Positions 55,289 through 64,000 are shown, counted from the first letter of the stretch. The stretch is 64,000 nucleotides of DNA from Saccharothrix longispora (GCF_030852425.1 NZ_NSDM01000003.1:248001-312000), one strand, 5' to 3'. A program made the numbers and translations. Notes: generated by a model from the sequence alone, not told the origin.

Positions 55289-56791
55289 GTGAGACTGATC
55301 GCGCAGCGTTGCGCGGCGGCGGTGGCCGTCGCGTTCATCACCATGCCCGCCACCGCCCAGGCCATCACCGCCCAGCCCGCCGACATCCAGCCCGCCGACG
55401 CCCTGCACGTCGCGCTGGAACGGGACCTCGGCTGGGACCCGGCGGACGCCGCCGTTCACCAGGCCGCCGAGACGGCGTCCGTGCCGGTCGAGAAGGCGCT
55501 GAGGGCGCGCCTGGGCGACCGGTTCGGCGGGGCGTGGTTCGACGGCGGGCTCAAGGTGGGGGTCGTCTCCCCCTCCGACGCCGAGGCCGTGCGCGCCGCC
55601 GGGGCCACGCCCGTCACCGTGGCGAAGTCCGAGAAGGCGCTGGCCGACGCCAAGTCGGCGCTGGACCGCTCCGGGCTGGACCGCTCGGCCGCCACCTCGG
55701 ACGTGCACTCCTGGTACGTCGACCCGGCCACCAACTCCGTCGTGGTCAACGCCCGCACCACCGAGGCCGCCCGCGCGTTCGCGGCGAAGGCCGGCGTCAC
55801 CGCCCGGGCCGAGGTCACCGACGCCCCGCGTCCGGTGCACGACATCCGGGGCGGCGACCAGTACGTCATCAACGGCAACACGCTGTGCTCCGTCGGCTTC
55901 TCCGTCGACAGCGGCGGGTTCGTCACGGCCGGGCACTGCGGCGGCACCGGCAGCCCCACGCTCGGTTTCAACAACCTCGGCCAGGGCACCTTCGCCGGCT
56001 CCTCCTTCCCCGACAACGACTACGCCTGGGTGCGCACCAACGGCAACTGGACGCCCACCCCGTACGTGAACAACCACTCCGGCGGCAGCGTCGCGGTCGC
56101 CGGGTCGCAGGAGGCGGGCGTCGGCGCGTCGGTCTGCCGCTCCGGTCGGACGACGGGCTGGCGCTGCGGCACGATCCAGGCCAAGAACGTCACGGTCAAC
56201 TACTCCGGCCAACTGGTCCACGGCCTCACCTCCACCACCGCCTGCGCACAGCCCGGCGACTCGGGCGGCTCCTACCTGGCCGGCAACCAGGCCCAGGGCG
56301 TCGCCTCGGGCGCGGCGGGCACCTGTGCGAACGGCGGCACCTCGCTGTTCCAACCGGTGAACGAGATCCTGAACGTCCACGGCCTCCAGCTCACCACGAC
56401 CGGCGGCGGCGGCAGCACCAGCCGGATCATCGGCTACCAGGGCAAGTGCATCGACGTGCCGAACGCCAACGGTGTCGAGGGCCAGGGCCTCCAGGTGTGG
56501 GACTGCAACGGCACCAACGCGCAGAACTGGACGTTCCCCGGTGACGGCACGGTGCGCGCGTTCGGCCTGTGCGTGGACGTGGCATGGGGTTCGCGCGACA
56601 ACGGCGCGGCCATCCAACTCGCCCGCTGCTCCGGCAACCCGGCGCAGCAGTTCGTCCTGAGCGGCGCGGGTGACCTCGTCAACCCGCAGGCCGACAAGTG
56701 CGTCGACGTGACGTCGTGGGGCGGCTCCGGGACCCCGCTCCAGCAGTGGGAGTGCCTGGGCGGCGCGAACCAGAAGTGGCGGCGGGGCTGA
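55289..56791 (+). CDS. secreted streptogrisin-like serine protease (S1) with ricin-B lectin domain
   Basis: A 500-residue exported protease. Signal peptide (1-26), an alpha-lytic-protease-type propeptide (about 30-185; ALRARLGDRFGGAWFDGGLK, HSWYVDPATNSVVVNART), a chymotrypsin-fold domain with His216 (TAGHCGG), Asp244 (PDNDYAWV) and Ser325 (QPGDSGGSY), two disulfide pairs, and from about 380 a ricin-B trefoil (GKCIDVPNANGVEGQGLQVW, AQQF, NQKW). It starts with GTG behind AAGGAG. Placement right after the GH87 glucanase suggests joint attack on glucan- and protein-containing walls. Two LacI-type operators precede it, so expression probably depends on a sugar signal. Confidence 0.94.
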   Translation: MRLIAQRCAAAVAVAFITMPATAQAITAQPADIQPADALHVALERDLGWDPADAAVHQAAETASVPVEKALRARLGDRFGGAWFDGGLKVGVVSPSDAEAVRAAGATPVTVAKSEKALADAKSALDRSGLDRSAATSDVHSWYVDPATNSVVVNARTTEAARAFAAKAGVTARAEVTDAPRPVHDIRGGDQYVINGNTLCSVGFSVDSGGFVTAGHCGGTGSPTLGFNNLGQGTFAGSSFPDNDYAWVRTNGNWTPTPYVNNHSGGSVAVAGSQEAGVGASVCRSGRTTGWRCGTIQAKNVTVNYSGQLVHGLTSTTACAQPGDSGGSYLAGNQAQGVASGAAGTCANGGTSLFQPVNEILNVHGLQLTTTGGGGSTSRIIGYQGKCIDVPNANGVEGQGLQVWDCNGTNAQNWTFPGDGTVRAFGLCVDVAWGSRDNGAAIQLARCSGNPAQQFVLSGAGDLVNPQADKCVDVTSWGGSGTPLQQWECLGGANQKWRRG

Positions 56792-56799
56792 GCTGACGG

Positions 56800-56845
56800 G
56801 GCGGCGGGTGCCCAGGAGGAACGACGTCCGGCGACACCCGCCGCC
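56800..56845 (+). terminator. terminator of the protease gene
   Basis: GGCGGCGGGTG (56800-56810) and CACCCGCCGCC (56835-56845) form a perfect 11-bp stem with a 24-base loop, starting nine bases after the stop. Confidence 0.65.
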
Positions 56846-56910
56846 TCCGCTCCCGCATTTCACCTGATCAAGTGATGAAATGGGCACAGGTGTTCGAATA
56901 GCCTGGATTC

Positions 56911-58071
56911 ATGGACGTGTCGCCCGCGCTGCTCTCCGACGATGGTGTTCGCCGCCATCGCCGAGACCGAAGCCGCGGCGCGGGCGCTGCACCTGCGTCG
57001 ACCGCGGCTGCGGCTGCTGGCCGAGGTGTTGCGGCGCGGGCTGGACGCGGATGCGTACCGGCGTCCCGTGCGCGCCGACACGCGGGAGGTGAAGCGGTGG
57101 ACGACGCAGGTGAACCTCTTCCTGCCCTCCACCAGCCCACCGGCCAGCCACTCCCACCCCTGCACCCCGTGACCGGGGCGGTGGTGGGGGAACTCTCCGA
57201 CGGGCACCTGACCGAACTGGCGCGGGCCATCTCGCTGCGTCTGCCGGACGGGTCGGAGGAGATCCTGGTCGAGGCCGCGCGATCGGTGGAGCCGAAGGCG
57301 GTGCGGCAGCTCGCCGACCGGATTCGCGACCGCGCCGAGCAGGACCGCGTGGACGAGGTGGACGAACCCGCCGCCGACCCCGGCGACACACTGCACCTGC
57401 GCGACCTGCCCGGCGGACGACTCGAATTCTTCGGCGAACTGTCCGCCGAGACCGGCGCGCGGTTCACCGCACTGCTCGAACCACTCCCCACACCACGCCC
57501 GGACGGCCCCCGCGACGCGGCACGACGGCGCGGTGAGGCGTTCGCCGACCTGATCGCACTGGCTTCGCGGTCGGGCGACCTGCCCACCGAAGCCGGAGAA
57601 CGGCCGCACATCAGCGTCACCATCGACCACGACACCCTGCGCCGGGGCGTCGGGCACGCGGTGCTCGACGGCGACCACCACCTCAGCGCCGCCCAAGCCC
57701 GCCGCATCGCCTGCGACGCCACAGTCCTCCCCGTCGTCCTCGGCGGGGCGTCCGAAGTGCTCGACCCCGGCCGCGCCAAGCGGACCGTGAGCACCGCCCA
57801 ACGCCGCGCGCTGCACGCCCGCGACCGGGGCTGCGCCTTCCCCGACTGCCACCGACCACCCCAGTGGTGCGACGCCCACCACATCCAACACCGGGCCGAC
57901 GGCGGCACCACCGACCTGGACAACCTCGCCCTGCCCTGCCGCACCCACCACACACACCGGCAAGTTGCGACGACCGGCGGGACACCGACCTTCATCCCAC
58001 CCCGCCACATCCACCCCGCACAGAGGCCACGCCAGAACCTGCTCCACCGACCACCCGCGGTGGCGGCGTGA
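56911..58071 (+). pseudogene. DUF222/HNH endonuclease-domain gene with two compensating frameshifts
   Basis: The frame from ATG 56911 is open to 58071 (386 codons) and ends in an HNH domain (CAFPDCHRPPQWCDAHHIQH, DLDNLALPCRTHH) preceded by the DUF222 C-terminal part (GELSDGHLTELARAI, FFGELSAETGARFTALLEPL). But the conserved DUF222 N-terminus (VFAAIAETEAAARALHLRRP, LLAEVLRRGLDADAYR, DTREVKRWTTQVNLFLPST) lies in another frame from 56942 to about 57135. So about 65 residues are read out of frame between a +1 shift near 56944 and a -1 shift near 57135. The product is probably defective, or the sequence has two indels. DUF222/HNH genes are numerous, mobile-like families in actinobacteria. Confidence 0.75.
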
Positions 58072-58121
58072 GTCGCCGCCTGGGGCATCCACCCCTTCCG
58101 GCCGGGTCGTCATGGACAGGG

Positions 58122-58155
58122 GGCGGCCCCCGGGACGAGGAGTCCGGGGGCCGCC
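58122..58155. terminator. hairpin between convergent DUF222 and pectate lyase genes
   Basis: GGCGGCCCCCGG (58122-58133) pairs perfectly with CCGGGGGCCGCC (58144-58155), loop of ten bases, in the gap between two convergent stops. Confidence 0.7.
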
Positions 58156-58172
58156 GTCACCGAGCGGGAACG

Positions 58173-59111
58173 TCAGATCTTGCCGGTGCCCGCACCGCCC
58201 TGCACGGTCGACTTCACGCTGCTCGCGCTGTCGAGCGTGTAGGAGTACGGGATCGACTTGACGCTGCCGCCCTGGTCGCCGGAACCCGAGTTCACGAAGT
58301 GGTTGTTCCGCGCCACGAGGTTGGCGGCAGGCGAGCTGCCCTCACCGCGGTGGAACGGGTCCTTGGTGTTCTCGAAGTAGTTGCCCTCGACGAGGACACC
58401 CGCCTCCAGCGTGGAAGCGACACCGTACGAGGTCACGCCGCCGTAGTAGTTGTTGTAGACGTGCACCGGGTTGCCGAAGCGCACGCGCGGGTGGCGCTGG
58501 TTGGTGCCGTCGAACCAGTTGTGGTGGTAGCTGACGCGCAGCTTGCCCCGGTCCTGGCTGGCGTTGTCGTCGCTGTGGCCGAGCAGCATGGTCTTGTCGT
58601 GGCTGCTGATCTTGTTCCACGACACGGTGACGCAGTCCGACCCGCGCTTGATGTCGATCGCGCCGTCGTAGCCGTTGCGCAGCGTGTTGTGGTCGACCCA
58701 GACCCTGGTGGAGGTCTCGACCTGGATGCCGTCGTCCTTCCAGTCCCTGAAGTTCAGGTTCCGGACGATGACGTTGGACACCTTGGAGATGTTGAGGCCG
58801 TGGCCGGCGATCGTGGCGCCCGAGCCGACGCCGATGATCGTCTTGTTGGACGCCACCTTCGTCATGGCCGACAGCGTGATGGTGCCGTTCACGCGGATGG
58901 TCTGGGTGGTGGTGGACTTGGCCGCGTTGGTGAACGCGGTCGCGTCGCTGACGTCCACCGTGGAGCCACCGCTACCACCGGTGGTGCCACCGCACTGCGT
59001 GCCCCAGCCCTCCAGGTTGAACGAGGCCGCGTTGGCCGACGGCGCCACCATGAGGGCGGTGGACGCCAATGCCGCTGCTGCGAGCAGCGCACGGGAAGTC
59101 TTGCGTGACAT
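58173..59111 (-). CDS. secreted pectate lyase, PL1 family
   Basis: A 312-residue exported enzyme cleaving polygalacturonate by beta-elimination with Ca2+. Signal peptide to about residue 28, then a parallel beta-helix. Family motifs are TIIGVGSGATIAGHGL, RVWVDHNTLRNGYDGAIDIK (VWVDH at 137-141, with calcium-binding Asp residues) and QRHPRVRFG, with the catalytic-type R206 and R211. Start has GGAGG upstream. It is the last gene before a convergent neighbour and follows the importer/dehydratase operon by 84 bases. Confidence 0.94.
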   Translation of the reverse strand: MSRKTSRALLAAAALASTALMVAPSANAASFNLEGWGTQCGGTTGGSGGSTVDVSDATAFTNAAKSTTTQTIRVNGTITLSAMTKVASNKTIIGVGSGATIAGHGLNISKVSNVIVRNLNFRDWKDDGIQVETSTRVWVDHNTLRNGYDGAIDIKRGSDCVTVSWNKISSHDKTMLLGHSDDNASQDRGKLRVSYHHNWFDGTNQRHPRVRFGNPVHVYNNYYGGVTSYGVASTLEAGVLVEGNYFENTKDPFHRGEGSSPAANLVARNNHFVNSGSGDQGGSVKSIPYSYTLDSASSVKSTVQGGAGTGKI

Positions 59112-59145
59112 GCGGTTTCCTCCATACGACTGTGGATGGAAAAGG

Positions 59146-59161
59146 GAACCGGCGGCGGTTC
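59146..59161. promoter_or_regulatory. inverted repeat before the pectate lyase gene
   Basis: GAACCG and CGGTTC separated by four bases, in the short gap between the dehydratase stop and the pectate lyase start. Could be an operator or a weak terminator. Confidence 0.3.
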
Positions 59162-59195
59162 TTCACGTGGCGGCGGCCGAGGACCTACACCGGAC

Positions 59196-60347
59196 TCACC
59201 ACCTCTCCAGGGTGTGCGAACGGATGTGCTCGACGTCGAACTCGTCCCCCAGGCCGGGAGCCGTCGAGAGGGACACGCACCCCTCGTCGTCGAGCGGGTC
59301 GGCGATCGCGAGCCGGTGCGGCGGCACGCGGTCGAAGTCGTGGTGCGGGTGCAGCAGGCCGCGCTCGTACCAGCGGCCGGTGCCGGTGCCGCCGAGGACT
59401 GCCAGCGACGCGGAGCCGTCGCCGTGGATCTCGCAGTCCATGTTGAACGACTCGGCCAGGTGGGCGGCCTTGACCGTCGGCGAGATGCCGCCCACGTCGG
59501 TGGGTCCGGCGCGCAGGATGTCGCACGCCCCGGACGTGATCCACTCGGCGCGGCTGAGGTGCTTGCCCCAGGCCACCTCGGGCCCGATGACCGGCACGGA
59601 CAGCTGCTCGGAGAGCCACCGGTAGGAGCTGATCGACGCCTCCTCCATCGGCTCCTCGAACCAGTAGAAGTCCAGGCCCTCCAGCGCCCGCCCCAGTTCC
59701 AGCGCGTCGGTGCGCGAGTACCAGTGGTTGGCGTCGAGCATCAGGGCAACGGCCGGTCCCACGGCGTCGCGGACGGCCTCGCAGGCGGCGATGTCGGCCC
59801 GCACGCTCGGTGCGCCGGGCACCGGCGGCATCCACGTGTGCAGCTTGATCGCCCGGTAGCCGCGCGAGACCAGCTCCTTGGCGAACGAGGCGTAGTCGCC
59901 GGGCGTGGACAGCCCGCCGGGGATCTCGTCGCCGCACATCGTGCTGGCGTAGGCGGGCACGCGGGACCGCGCGCCGCCCAGCAGCTTCCACACCGGCAGG
60001 TCGGCGAGCTTGCCCGCCAGGTCCCACAGGGCGGTGTCGACGTACCCGAGGGCGCGGTCGGTGAAGCGGCCGTGCGAGCCGCGCTGCTTGCGCGCCATCG
60101 CGGTCCACAGCCGCTCCCGGTCCCACGGGTCGGCGCCCAGCAGCACCGGCTTCACGATCGAGTCGAGCACGGCGGGCCGCAGCTGGTCGGGGTGCACCTG
60201 CACGCGGCCGACCGCACCGGAGGAGTCCGTGATCTCCAGCAGTGCCTCGCGCACCTCGTGCTCGGCGCTGGGGTGCCGGTGCCCGTGCGGGTCCACCGCG
60301 GTGAACGCGGTGGTCGTGAACACCGACACCTCGACGCGCTCGATCAT
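59196..60347 (-). CDS. enolase-superfamily sugar-acid dehydratase (mandelate racemase type)
   Basis: A 383-residue enzyme. The N-terminal capping domain (MIERVEVSVFTTTAF) precedes a barrel with the Lys motif GYRAIKLHTW, metal ligands in LMLDANHWYS (Asp), WFEEPMEE (Glu) and VIGPEVAWG (Glu), and the His/Asp dyad in CDILRAGPTDVGG and MDCEIHGDGS. This is the pattern of the mandelate racemase subgroup, whose members mostly dehydrate sugar acids. Within a pectin operon a galacturonate- or rhamnose-derived acid is the likely substrate; it cannot be fixed from sequence. ATG 60347 overlaps the binding-protein stop (ATGA). Confidence 0.87.
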   Translation of the reverse strand: MIERVEVSVFTTTAFTAVDPHGHRHPSAEHEVREALLEITDSSGAVGRVQVHPDQLRPAVLDSIVKPVLLGADPWDRERLWTAMARKQRGSHGRFTDRALGYVDTALWDLAGKLADLPVWKLLGGARSRVPAYASTMCGDEIPGGLSTPGDYASFAKELVSRGYRAIKLHTWMPPVPGAPSVRADIAACEAVRDAVGPAVALMLDANHWYSRTDALELGRALEGLDFYWFEEPMEEASISSYRWLSEQLSVPVIGPEVAWGKHLSRAEWITSGACDILRAGPTDVGGISPTVKAAHLAESFNMDCEIHGDGSASLAVLGGTGTGRWYERGLLHPHHDFDRVPPHRLAIADPLDDEGCVSLSTAPGLGDEFDVEHIRSHTLERW

Positions 60348-61630
60348 TTGCGGTCCTCCCACTCCTTCTGCGCCTCGGTCAGCTTCTTCGCCATGTCGTC
60401 CAGGAACTGCTGGGCGCTCAGCTCGCCGAGGAGCACCTTCTGGTACTGGGGCTCGCTGTCGGTCTTGGTGATCGAGGAGTACTGCGGCAGGTACACGGGA
60501 GCGGGCACGAGGACGGTGGCCGGGTCCTCCAGGACGCCGAGCGCCATCTTCACGTGGGCGGCCTTGTCGATCCACTCGGCGCTGCGCACGTCGGTGTTGG
60601 CGGGGATCTGGCCGACCTTCTCGTTCCAGTAGCTGTTGGACTCGGCGGAGGTCAGGAACTCGGCGAACTTCCACGCCGCGTCCTGGTTCTCGCTGTTGTT
60701 GAACACCGCGAAGCCGTCGGTCGGGTTGGGCACGACGGTCCGCTTGCCGCCGGGGCCGACCGGCAGCGGGATCGCGGCGACCTTGTCGCCGAGCGCCTTG
60801 GTGACGTCGCTGTAGGAGCCCAGGTTGTGGTGCATCATCGCGACCGAGCCGCCGGTGAACTGGGCGATCATCTGGGTGAAGCTGTTGTTGACGTCGGCTT
60901 CGGGCGTGGCCTTCTTGTAGAGCTTGGCGACCTTGTCGACCAGTTCGGCGTTGGCCCCGTCGCCCAGGGTGCTCTGGCCGTCCTTGAAGAAGTCGTCCAC
61001 GCCGGAGTACGAGTACGCCTCGGTGATCAGCTGGAACACCGAGCCGGCGCCGCCGCGGATGGTGTAGCCGTACTTGTTCGCGGCCGTGTCGGTGAGCTTC
61101 TCGGCGGCCGTGACGAACTCGTCCCAGGTCTTCGGCGGCTCGATGCCGGCGTCCTGGAACCAGTCGGTGCGGTACCAGATGATGTCCATGTTGGCCGACG
61201 ACGGGACGATGTAGAGCTTGCCGTCCGGCGCGGTCTGGCGGACCGTCTCCACCAGCGAGGGCAGCAGCTTGTCCTTGAGCGGCCCGCCGTTGATGCGGTC
61301 GTCGAGGGGCGCCAGCGCCTCCTGGCCGACGAGGTGCGCGAGGTAGGAGGTGGTCACGCCGCCCACGTCGGGCGTCTCGCCGCCGGCGATGGCGGTGTCG
61401 TACTTCTGCTGCACCGACGCGCTGGGGATGCCGACGTACTCGACCTTGATGGTCGGGTTCGCGGCCTCGAAGCGCGAGATCAGCTCCTTGTAGATCGGCT
61501 CGCGCGCGGGGCCGCCGTTGTTGTCCCAGAACGTGATGGTGACGTTCCCGTCGCTCCCCGCACCTCCCCCGGACGAGCAGGCGGACAGCGCCAGCGCGGC
61601 GGCGGCCACGGCGACCAGCAGTTTTCTCAT
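60344..61630 (-). CDS. sugar-binding lipoprotein of the pectin-locus importer
   Basis: A 428-residue solute-binding protein (family 1) with lipobox ALSAC (Cys18). VTITFWDNNGGPAREPIYKE, YRTDWFQDAGIEPPKTWDEF and AVFNNSENQDAAWKFAEFLT are typical. It is third in the operon after the two permeases, eight bases behind the second. It probably binds oligogalacturonide or another pectin fragment. Confidence 0.92.
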   Translation of the reverse strand: MRKLLVAVAAAALALSACSSGGGAGSDGNVTITFWDNNGGPAREPIYKELISRFEAANPTIKVEYVGIPSASVQQKYDTAIAGGETPDVGGVTTSYLAHLVGQEALAPLDDRINGGPLKDKLLPSLVETVRQTAPDGKLYIVPSSANMDIIWYRTDWFQDAGIEPPKTWDEFVTAAEKLTDTAANKYGYTIRGGAGSVFQLITEAYSYSGVDDFFKDGQSTLGDGANAELVDKVAKLYKKATPEADVNNSFTQMIAQFTGGSVAMMHHNLGSYSDVTKALGDKVAAIPLPVGPGGKRTVVPNPTDGFAVFNNSENQDAAWKFAEFLTSAESNSYWNEKVGQIPANTDVRSAEWIDKAAHVKMALGVLEDPATVLVPAPVYLPQYSSITKTDSEPQYQKVLLGELSAQQFLDDMAKKLTEAQKEWEDRK

Positions 61631-61638
61631 GATGCTCC

Positions 61639-62550
61639 CTATCCCTTCACAGCCCCGGCGCTGAGCCCCTGCACCAGGAACCGCTGCACGACGGCGAAAA
61701 CCAGGACCACCGGTACGGCCGCGACCACGCCACCGGCGGCGAGTGCTCCGAAGTCGGTGTTGAACTCACCCAACGTGTAGCTCAGGCCGACCGGCAGGGT
61801 GAACTTGTCCTGCCTGGTCGCGAACATCAGGGCGAACAGGAAGTTGTTCCAGGCGCCGATGAACGCGAACGACCCGACCGCCACCAGGGCGGGCTTGAGC
61901 TGCGGCAGGACGACGGCGAAGAACGCGCGCAGGCGCGAGCAGCCGTCCACCATCGCGGCTTCTTCCAGCTCCACGGAGATGTTGCGGATGAAGCCGGCCA
62001 TCAGGATCAGCGACAGCGGCAGCTGGAACGCCACCTCCGCGATGACCAGGCCGGTGATGCTGTTGAGCAGCCCGAGGCCCTTGAAGATCACGAACAGCGG
62101 GATCAGCATCATCGCGCCGGGGATGAACTGGCTGCACAGCATCGCCAGCAGGAAGACCCGCTGGCCGCGGAACTTGAAGCGGGCCAGCGCGTAGCCGCCC
62201 ATCACCGACAGGACGGTCACGAACACCAGCACGCCGAGGCCCATGACCACGCTGTTGTAGAAGAACACGCCGAACCCGATGTCGTTCCACACCGTGTCGA
62301 AGTGCTCGAACGAGATCGGCCACGGCACGAGCTGCGTCGAGCCGGCCGGCCGCACCGCGAACACCAGCATCCAGTAGAACGGGATGAGCGTGAACAGCAG
62401 GTAGAGCACCAGCGGCACGTGGATCATCCACGGCTTGCCCGGCTCCTCGGCCACCGCCCGGCGGCGGCGCCTGGTGGGTGGCGGCGGGGCGTGCGTGGTG
62501 CCGGCGATCTCCCGCACCAGGGTGTCGGTCTTGCCCAGGGTCTCGGTCAT
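61639..62550 (-). CDS. carbohydrate ABC transporter permease (MalG type), pectin locus
   Basis: A 303-residue permease with a basic cytoplasmic N-terminus (PPPPTRRRRRAVAEEPGKP) and six helices. The EAA loop is VELEEAAMVDGCSRLRAFFA; the end FLVQGLSAGAVKG is usual. ATG 62550 overlaps the stop of the previous permease. No ATPase gene accompanies it. Confidence 0.92.
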   Translation of the reverse strand: MTETLGKTDTLVREIAGTTHAPPPPTRRRRRAVAEEPGKPWMIHVPLVLYLLFTLIPFYWMLVFAVRPAGSTQLVPWPISFEHFDTVWNDIGFGVFFYNSVVMGLGVLVFVTVLSVMGGYALARFKFRGQRVFLLAMLCSQFIPGAMMLIPLFVIFKGLGLLNSITGLVIAEVAFQLPLSLILMAGFIRNISVELEEAAMVDGCSRLRAFFAVVLPQLKPALVAVGSFAFIGAWNNFLFALMFATRQDKFTLPVGLSYTLGEFNTDFGALAAGGVVAAVPVVLVFAVVQRFLVQGLSAGAVKG

Positions 62551-63422
62551 GCTCGGCTCCCGAACTTCGACAACCGCAGGTAGGCGATCGAGAAGAACAG
62601 CAGGATCAGGAACCCGGCGACGGTGAGCGCCGAGCCGTACCCGAAGTTGTGCGAGTCGACGGCCTGCCGCGCCACGTACAGCGGCAGGGTCGTGGTCTGG
62701 TTCGCGGGTCCACCGCCGGTCAGGGTGTAGATGAGGTCCACGTTGTTGAACTCCCACACCGCGCGCAGCAGGGTCGACAGGATGATCGCGTCCTTGAGGT
62801 GCGGCAGGGTGACGTTGGTGAAGCGCCGCCACCGGCTCGCGCCGTCCACGGACGCCGCCTCGTAGAGGTCCTTGGGGATGCTCTGGAGGTCGGCGAGCAG
62901 CAGGATCGCGAAGAACGGCACGCCGCGCCACAGCTCGGTCACCACCAGGGCGTCGAACACCGTGTCGGGGTTGCCGAGCACCGACGTGCCGGGCGAGCCG
63001 ATCCCCCACTCGGAGAGCACCTGGAAGATGCCGGTGGACGGGTTGAGCAGGAGGATCCAGATGCCCGTGGTCAGCACGCCCGAGACCGCCCACGGCGAGA
63101 ACACGAGCGCGCGGGCCACGCCGCGCCCGATGAACGTCTCGTTGACGATCAGGGCGAGGACCAGCCCCAGCAGGAGCTGGAGCCCGACCTCGACGAGCAC
63201 CCACTTGGCGCTGAACGCGAGGCTCTGCCAGAACAACGGGTCGTCGAACAGCATCTGCTTGAAGTTGTCGAGCCCCGCGAACCCGTTCTTCCACGGCTGG
63301 GTCACGTTGTACCGCTGGAGGCTGTAGTAGACGACGCTCCCGATCGGGTAGACCAGGAAGACCGCCATCAGCAGCAGCGTCGGGGCGATGAGCGCGTAGG
63401 GCGCCCACGTGCGCGTCCTCAT
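62547..63422 (-). CDS. carbohydrate ABC transporter permease (MalF type), pectin locus
   Basis: A 291-residue permease with six helices (LIAPTLLLMAVFLVYPIGSV at the N-terminus) and EAA loop LYEAASVDGASRWRRFTNVT. ATG 63422 overlaps the stop of the pectinesterase gene by four bases, so the hydrolase and importer are translationally coupled. Confidence 0.92.
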   Translation of the reverse strand: MRTRTWAPYALIAPTLLLMAVFLVYPIGSVVYYSLQRYNVTQPWKNGFAGLDNFKQMLFDDPLFWQSLAFSAKWVLVEVGLQLLLGLVLALIVNETFIGRGVARALVFSPWAVSGVLTTGIWILLLNPSTGIFQVLSEWGIGSPGTSVLGNPDTVFDALVVTELWRGVPFFAILLLADLQSIPKDLYEAASVDGASRWRRFTNVTLPHLKDAIILSTLLRAVWEFNNVDLIYTLTGGGPANQTTTLPLYVARQAVDSHNFGYGSALTVAGFLILLFFSIAYLRLSKFGSRA

Positions 63423-64000
63423 GCGGGGTTCCAGTCGCCGAGGTACGCGCGGACGGTGTGCTGCGCGGCCTGCTCCGCCGTCAGCACCGGCCGGTCCGTG
63501 CCGGGCGTGGCGCCGGGGCCGGAGTTGCGGAACTCGGCGAACCGGGCGTCGCGCCAGGAGAAGCCGGACATGTCGGTCCACGGCGCGGTCTTCACCGCGG
63601 CGGGCAGCTTCGTGTCGCGGACGACGACCGAGGCGATGGCGTCCGGGTCGCCGCCGGGGTGCCAGGGGCGGCCCAGGTGGTAGGTGCCGGCCGGGGCGTC
63701 GCTCTCGACGCGCGAGTGGGTGATGAGGAAGCCGTGGGGGTTGTCGCGGCGCGTGCTGGCGGCCGTGACGTACCCGTTGGGGTCACCGCCGCGGTCCAGC
63801 GCCCGGATCGTCATCCGGTCGAACACGGCGGTCGCGCGGCCGAAGATGAAGTCGACGTCGCCGACGACCTCACCGCCCCGGTAGTACTGGCGGGCCCGCG
63901 CGCCGACGTTCCGGGTGTCGGCGTACAGGGTGTCCTGGTGGCCGAGGAAGCGGACCCGGTCGTAGTACTGCCGGTCCCCGGTGGCCTTCACGGCGACGGC
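63419..64000 (-). CDS. pectinesterase (CE8), 3' part
   Basis: The frame is open through the right edge, so the N-terminus lies outside. The visible 193 residues carry CE8 motifs: VKATGDRQYYDRVRFLGHQD with the following TLYAD, GDVDFIFGRATAVFDR with the catalytic Asp, and the substrate-binding YHLGRPWHPGG. It removes methyl esters from pectin, which prepares it for pectate lyase such as the gene at 58173. First visible gene of the operon. Confidence 0.92.
   Translation of the reverse strand, partial: AVAVKATGDRQYYDRVRFLGHQDTLYADTRNVGARARQYYRGGEVVGDVDFIFGRATAVFDRMTIRALDRGGDPNGYVTAASTRRDNPHGFLITHSRVESDAPAGTYHLGRPWHPGGDPDAIASVVVRDTKLPAAVKTAPWTDMSGFSWRDARFAEFRNSGPGATPGTDRPVLTAEQAAQHTVRAYLGDWNPA

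Noticed and set aside
59141-59165. Riboswitch or leader RNA before the pectate lyase gene
   Set aside because: The gap is only 84 bases and contains a single short inverted repeat; no known riboswitch core was recognised.

Overview
The window is very GC-rich, with G or C at almost every third codon position, frequent GTG/TTG starts, Tat and lipoprotein export signals and many secreted hydrolases carrying AbfB, ricin-B or discoidin domains. This fits a soil actinomycete, most likely of the Pseudonocardiaceae (Saccharothrix/Lentzea/Actinosynnema type); the genus is inference. No rRNA, tRNA, CRISPR array or insertion sequence was found.

Layout. 1-8 kb: the 3' end of a protein with an effector-associated-type domain, an MFS exporter with a C-terminal winged helix, glmS with a small upstream gene, a predicted membrane effector-like protein, a frameshifted secreted protein, and a subtilisin-like protein that has lost most catalytic residues. 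8-20 kb: a secreted GH2 enzyme divergent from a LacI-type regulator, a PhoD phosphatase coupled to a secreted repeat protein, an MmcQ-like protein, a divergent argO/argP pair, and a GH92 alpha-mannosidase with a lectin tail. 20-27.6 kb: a sugar ABC importer without ATPase, a DeoR regulator, a secreted beta-helix protein and a secreted C39-like peptidase.

27.6-48.3 kb is an arabinan/L-arabinose locus: araB-araD-araA-chvE-mmsA-mmsB in one operon, a LacI-type regulator with an identical 16-bp operator in front of araB and of itself, three secreted arabinan-type hydrolases (GH43-AbfB, GH51, LamG-Ig-GH43) and a second furanose-type importer (ytfQ-ytfR-ytfT-yjfF). The inferred logic is that the secreted enzymes release arabinose, two importers take it up, and AraA, AraB and AraD convert it to xylulose 5-phosphate.

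48.3-58 kb: a STAND NTPase with TPR tail, a GH87 alpha-1,3-glucanase, a streptogrisin-like protease with a lectin domain, and a DUF222/HNH gene whose N-terminal domain is read out of frame. 58-64 kb is a pectin locus: PL1 pectate lyase, an enolase-superfamily dehydratase, a sugar ABC importer without ATPase and a pectinesterase cut by the window end.

The most unusual non-coding signal is a family of short repeats with an exact 22-bp period (core GCGAGTCGTAC). It occurs in three intergenic regions, each between tandem genes and behind a 3' end. In two of them the units form large imperfect palindromes, one around a 24-bp perfect hairpin. Also notable are the degenerate subtilase, the transporter/winged-helix fusion and several perfect LacI-type operator palindromes that tie hydrolase genes to regulators.
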